A stretch of 23,135 nt of DNA. Origin: Spartobacteria bacterium. GTDB taxonomy: Bacteria > Verrucomicrobiota > Verrucomicrobiia > Chthoniobacterales > UBA6821. The first letter of the stretch is position 1. Each line of letters opens with the position of its first letter. Shown in pieces: positions 22,403 to 23,135 of the stretch. Made by a program: the position numbers and the translations under genes. Below the pieces are notes generated by a model, which was given only the letters and a program-made list of their open reading frames with translations, made no database searches and was not told where the DNA came from. The stretch spans positions 1 to 23,135 of the forward strand of contig CANIBV010000014.1 in the NCBI GenBank assembly GCA_947466005.1, given 5' to 3'.

Positions 22403-23092
22403 CTAAAACTCCTTCACCTCACCCACTGTCATGAGGTGGAGGTTCCTGCCCGATTTGGAGAAGGCTTTCTTGGCCGCAGCGTGGTCAATCGCAATCTGCG
22501 GGAAGGTGTCATAGTGGACACCGAGGATCTCGTTGCAACCGAGCCATCCCGCCGCGGTCACCGCATCAGTGACTCCCATGGTGAAGTTATCTCCGATGCA
22601 AAGCGCTACAAACTTGAGTGATCCCGGGTTCAGCGAGGAGGCAATAAGCTCCATATCCCGGGACAGCGCCGTATCGCCGCTGTAGTAGAAGGCTCCCTCG
22701 GGTGTTTCGACAAGGAATCCACCCGGTTGCCCTCCATAGGATCCGTCAGGCATGCTGCTGGAGTGGACGGAGGAGGTGAAGGTGACACGTCCGAAGTCAA
22801 AGGTCCAGGAGCCTCCGGAGTTCATCGAATGAGCCTTTTCGAGCCCCCTTGCGGCGAACCACTGGATTACTTCGTAGTTGCCGATGAGGGTGGCTCCGCT
22901 CTGACGTGAGATCACCTCGACGTCAGCAACATGGTCGAAGTGACCATGGGAGAGAAGGATGTGGTCGGGGTTGAGTGATGCGATTTCAATGAAGGAGGCC
23001 AGAGGATTGGGTGTGATGAAGGGGTCGATGAGGAGCGTCTTCCCTCCGGTCTGAACGGAGAAGCAGGAGTGGCCGTAGTAGGTAACCTTCAT
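22403..23092 (-). CDS. UPF0173-type metal-dependent hydrolase (metallo-beta-lactamase fold)
   Basis: This 229-residue protein starts MKVTYYGHSCFSVQTGGKTLLIDPF, the usual opening of the UPF0173/YtkL group of small cytoplasmic metallo-beta-lactamase-fold enzymes. The metal-binding motif HGHFDH is at 49-54. Further ligands are expected at H109 in SSVHSSSMP, in YYSGDTALSRDM (Asp) and in ILGVHYDTFPQI (His), all in the proper order. The length is standard for the family. There is no signal peptide. The natural substrate of this group is not established. The ATG at 23092 overlaps the stop of an upstream reading frame (ATGA), and AGGGGA lies 11-12 bases before the start, the nearest thing to a Shine-Dalgarno sequence in the window. 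Confidence 0.93.
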   Translation of the reverse strand: MKVTYYGHSCFSVQTGGKTLLIDPFITPNPLASFIEIASLNPDHILLSHGHFDHVADVEVISRQSGATLIGNYEVIQWFAARGLEKAHSMNSGGSWTFDFGRVTFTSSVHSSSMPDGSYGGQPGGFLVETPEGAFYYSGDTALSRDMELIASSLNPGSLKFVALCIGDNFTMGVTDAVTAAGWLGCNEILGVHYDTFPQIAIDHAAAKKAFSKSGRNLHLMTVGEVKEF

Positions 23093-23135
23093 GCGCGCAT
23101 CATTCCCCTATTCGCCATCTCCGCCAAGACGGAAA
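23089..23135 (-). CDS. C-terminal end of an unidentified upstream gene
   Basis: On the minus strand, the frame that enters at the window edge reads SVLAEMANRGMMRA and stops at TGA, which overlaps the hydrolase start as ATGA. The same arrangement is used at five places in the dcw cluster, which is the reason to prefer this frame over the other two, both of which also end nearby. Only about 15 codons are visible, so no product can be named. Confidence 0.4.
   Translation of the reverse strand, partial: SVLAEMANRGMMRA

Noticed and set aside
1..23135. CRISPR arrays, tRNA or rRNA genes, defence systems
   Set aside because: No spaced direct repeats of the right length, no cloverleaf-like sequences, and no nuclease or toxin families were seen; the window is a housekeeping region.

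Overview
The window is a division and cell wall (dcw) gene cluster, flanked by housekeeping genes, from a bacterium that most resembles the Verrucomicrobiota (PVC group). This assignment is an inference from four things: a MurC-MurB fusion, a strongly divergent FtsZ at the end of a classical dcw order, a membrane-anchored LysM protein inside the cluster, and start regions without Shine-Dalgarno sequences. I could not check it against a database. The DNA is moderately GC-rich and tightly packed. I see no tRNA, rRNA, CRISPR array or complete insertion sequence.

Layout. Everything from 1 to 19381 is on the minus strand, so transcription runs from high to low coordinates: mraZ, rsmH, ftsL-like, ftsI, murE, murF, mraY, murD, a LysM membrane protein, ftsW, murG, murC-murB fusion, ddl, ftsQ, ftsA, divergent ftsZ, then the first 30 codons of clpB at the window edge. 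Six junctions are 4-base ATGA or GTGA overlaps, which suggests one translationally coupled operon. Upstream of mraZ lie four GTGG-type boxes spaced exactly 10 bp apart, which is the expected MraZ operator. A divergent small lipoprotein gene (19713-20069, plus strand) with a strong intrinsic terminator follows. Next comes a ~316-bp non-coding element with ~34-bp terminal inverted repeats (MITE-like). One more copy of its tip sits just upstream of the mraZ operator. Beyond it, on the minus strand, are rho (with a long disordered N-terminus), a 382-bp non-coding leader region, a UPF0173-type metallo-hydrolase and the last codons of an unidentified upstream gene.

How the genes work together. MurC-MurB, MurD, MurE, MurF and Ddl build UDP-MurNAc-pentapeptide. 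MurE carries the DNPR motif expected for meso-diaminopimelate. MraY and MurG make lipid I and lipid II, and FtsW with FtsI polymerise and cross-link septal peptidoglycan. FtsQ, FtsL and FtsA link this synthesis to the cytoskeleton. The main oddity is the cytoskeletal protein itself. The FtsZ encoded here keeps the fold landmarks and the FtsA-binding C-terminal tail but has lost most of the residues used for GTP binding and hydrolysis, although its FtsA looks intact.
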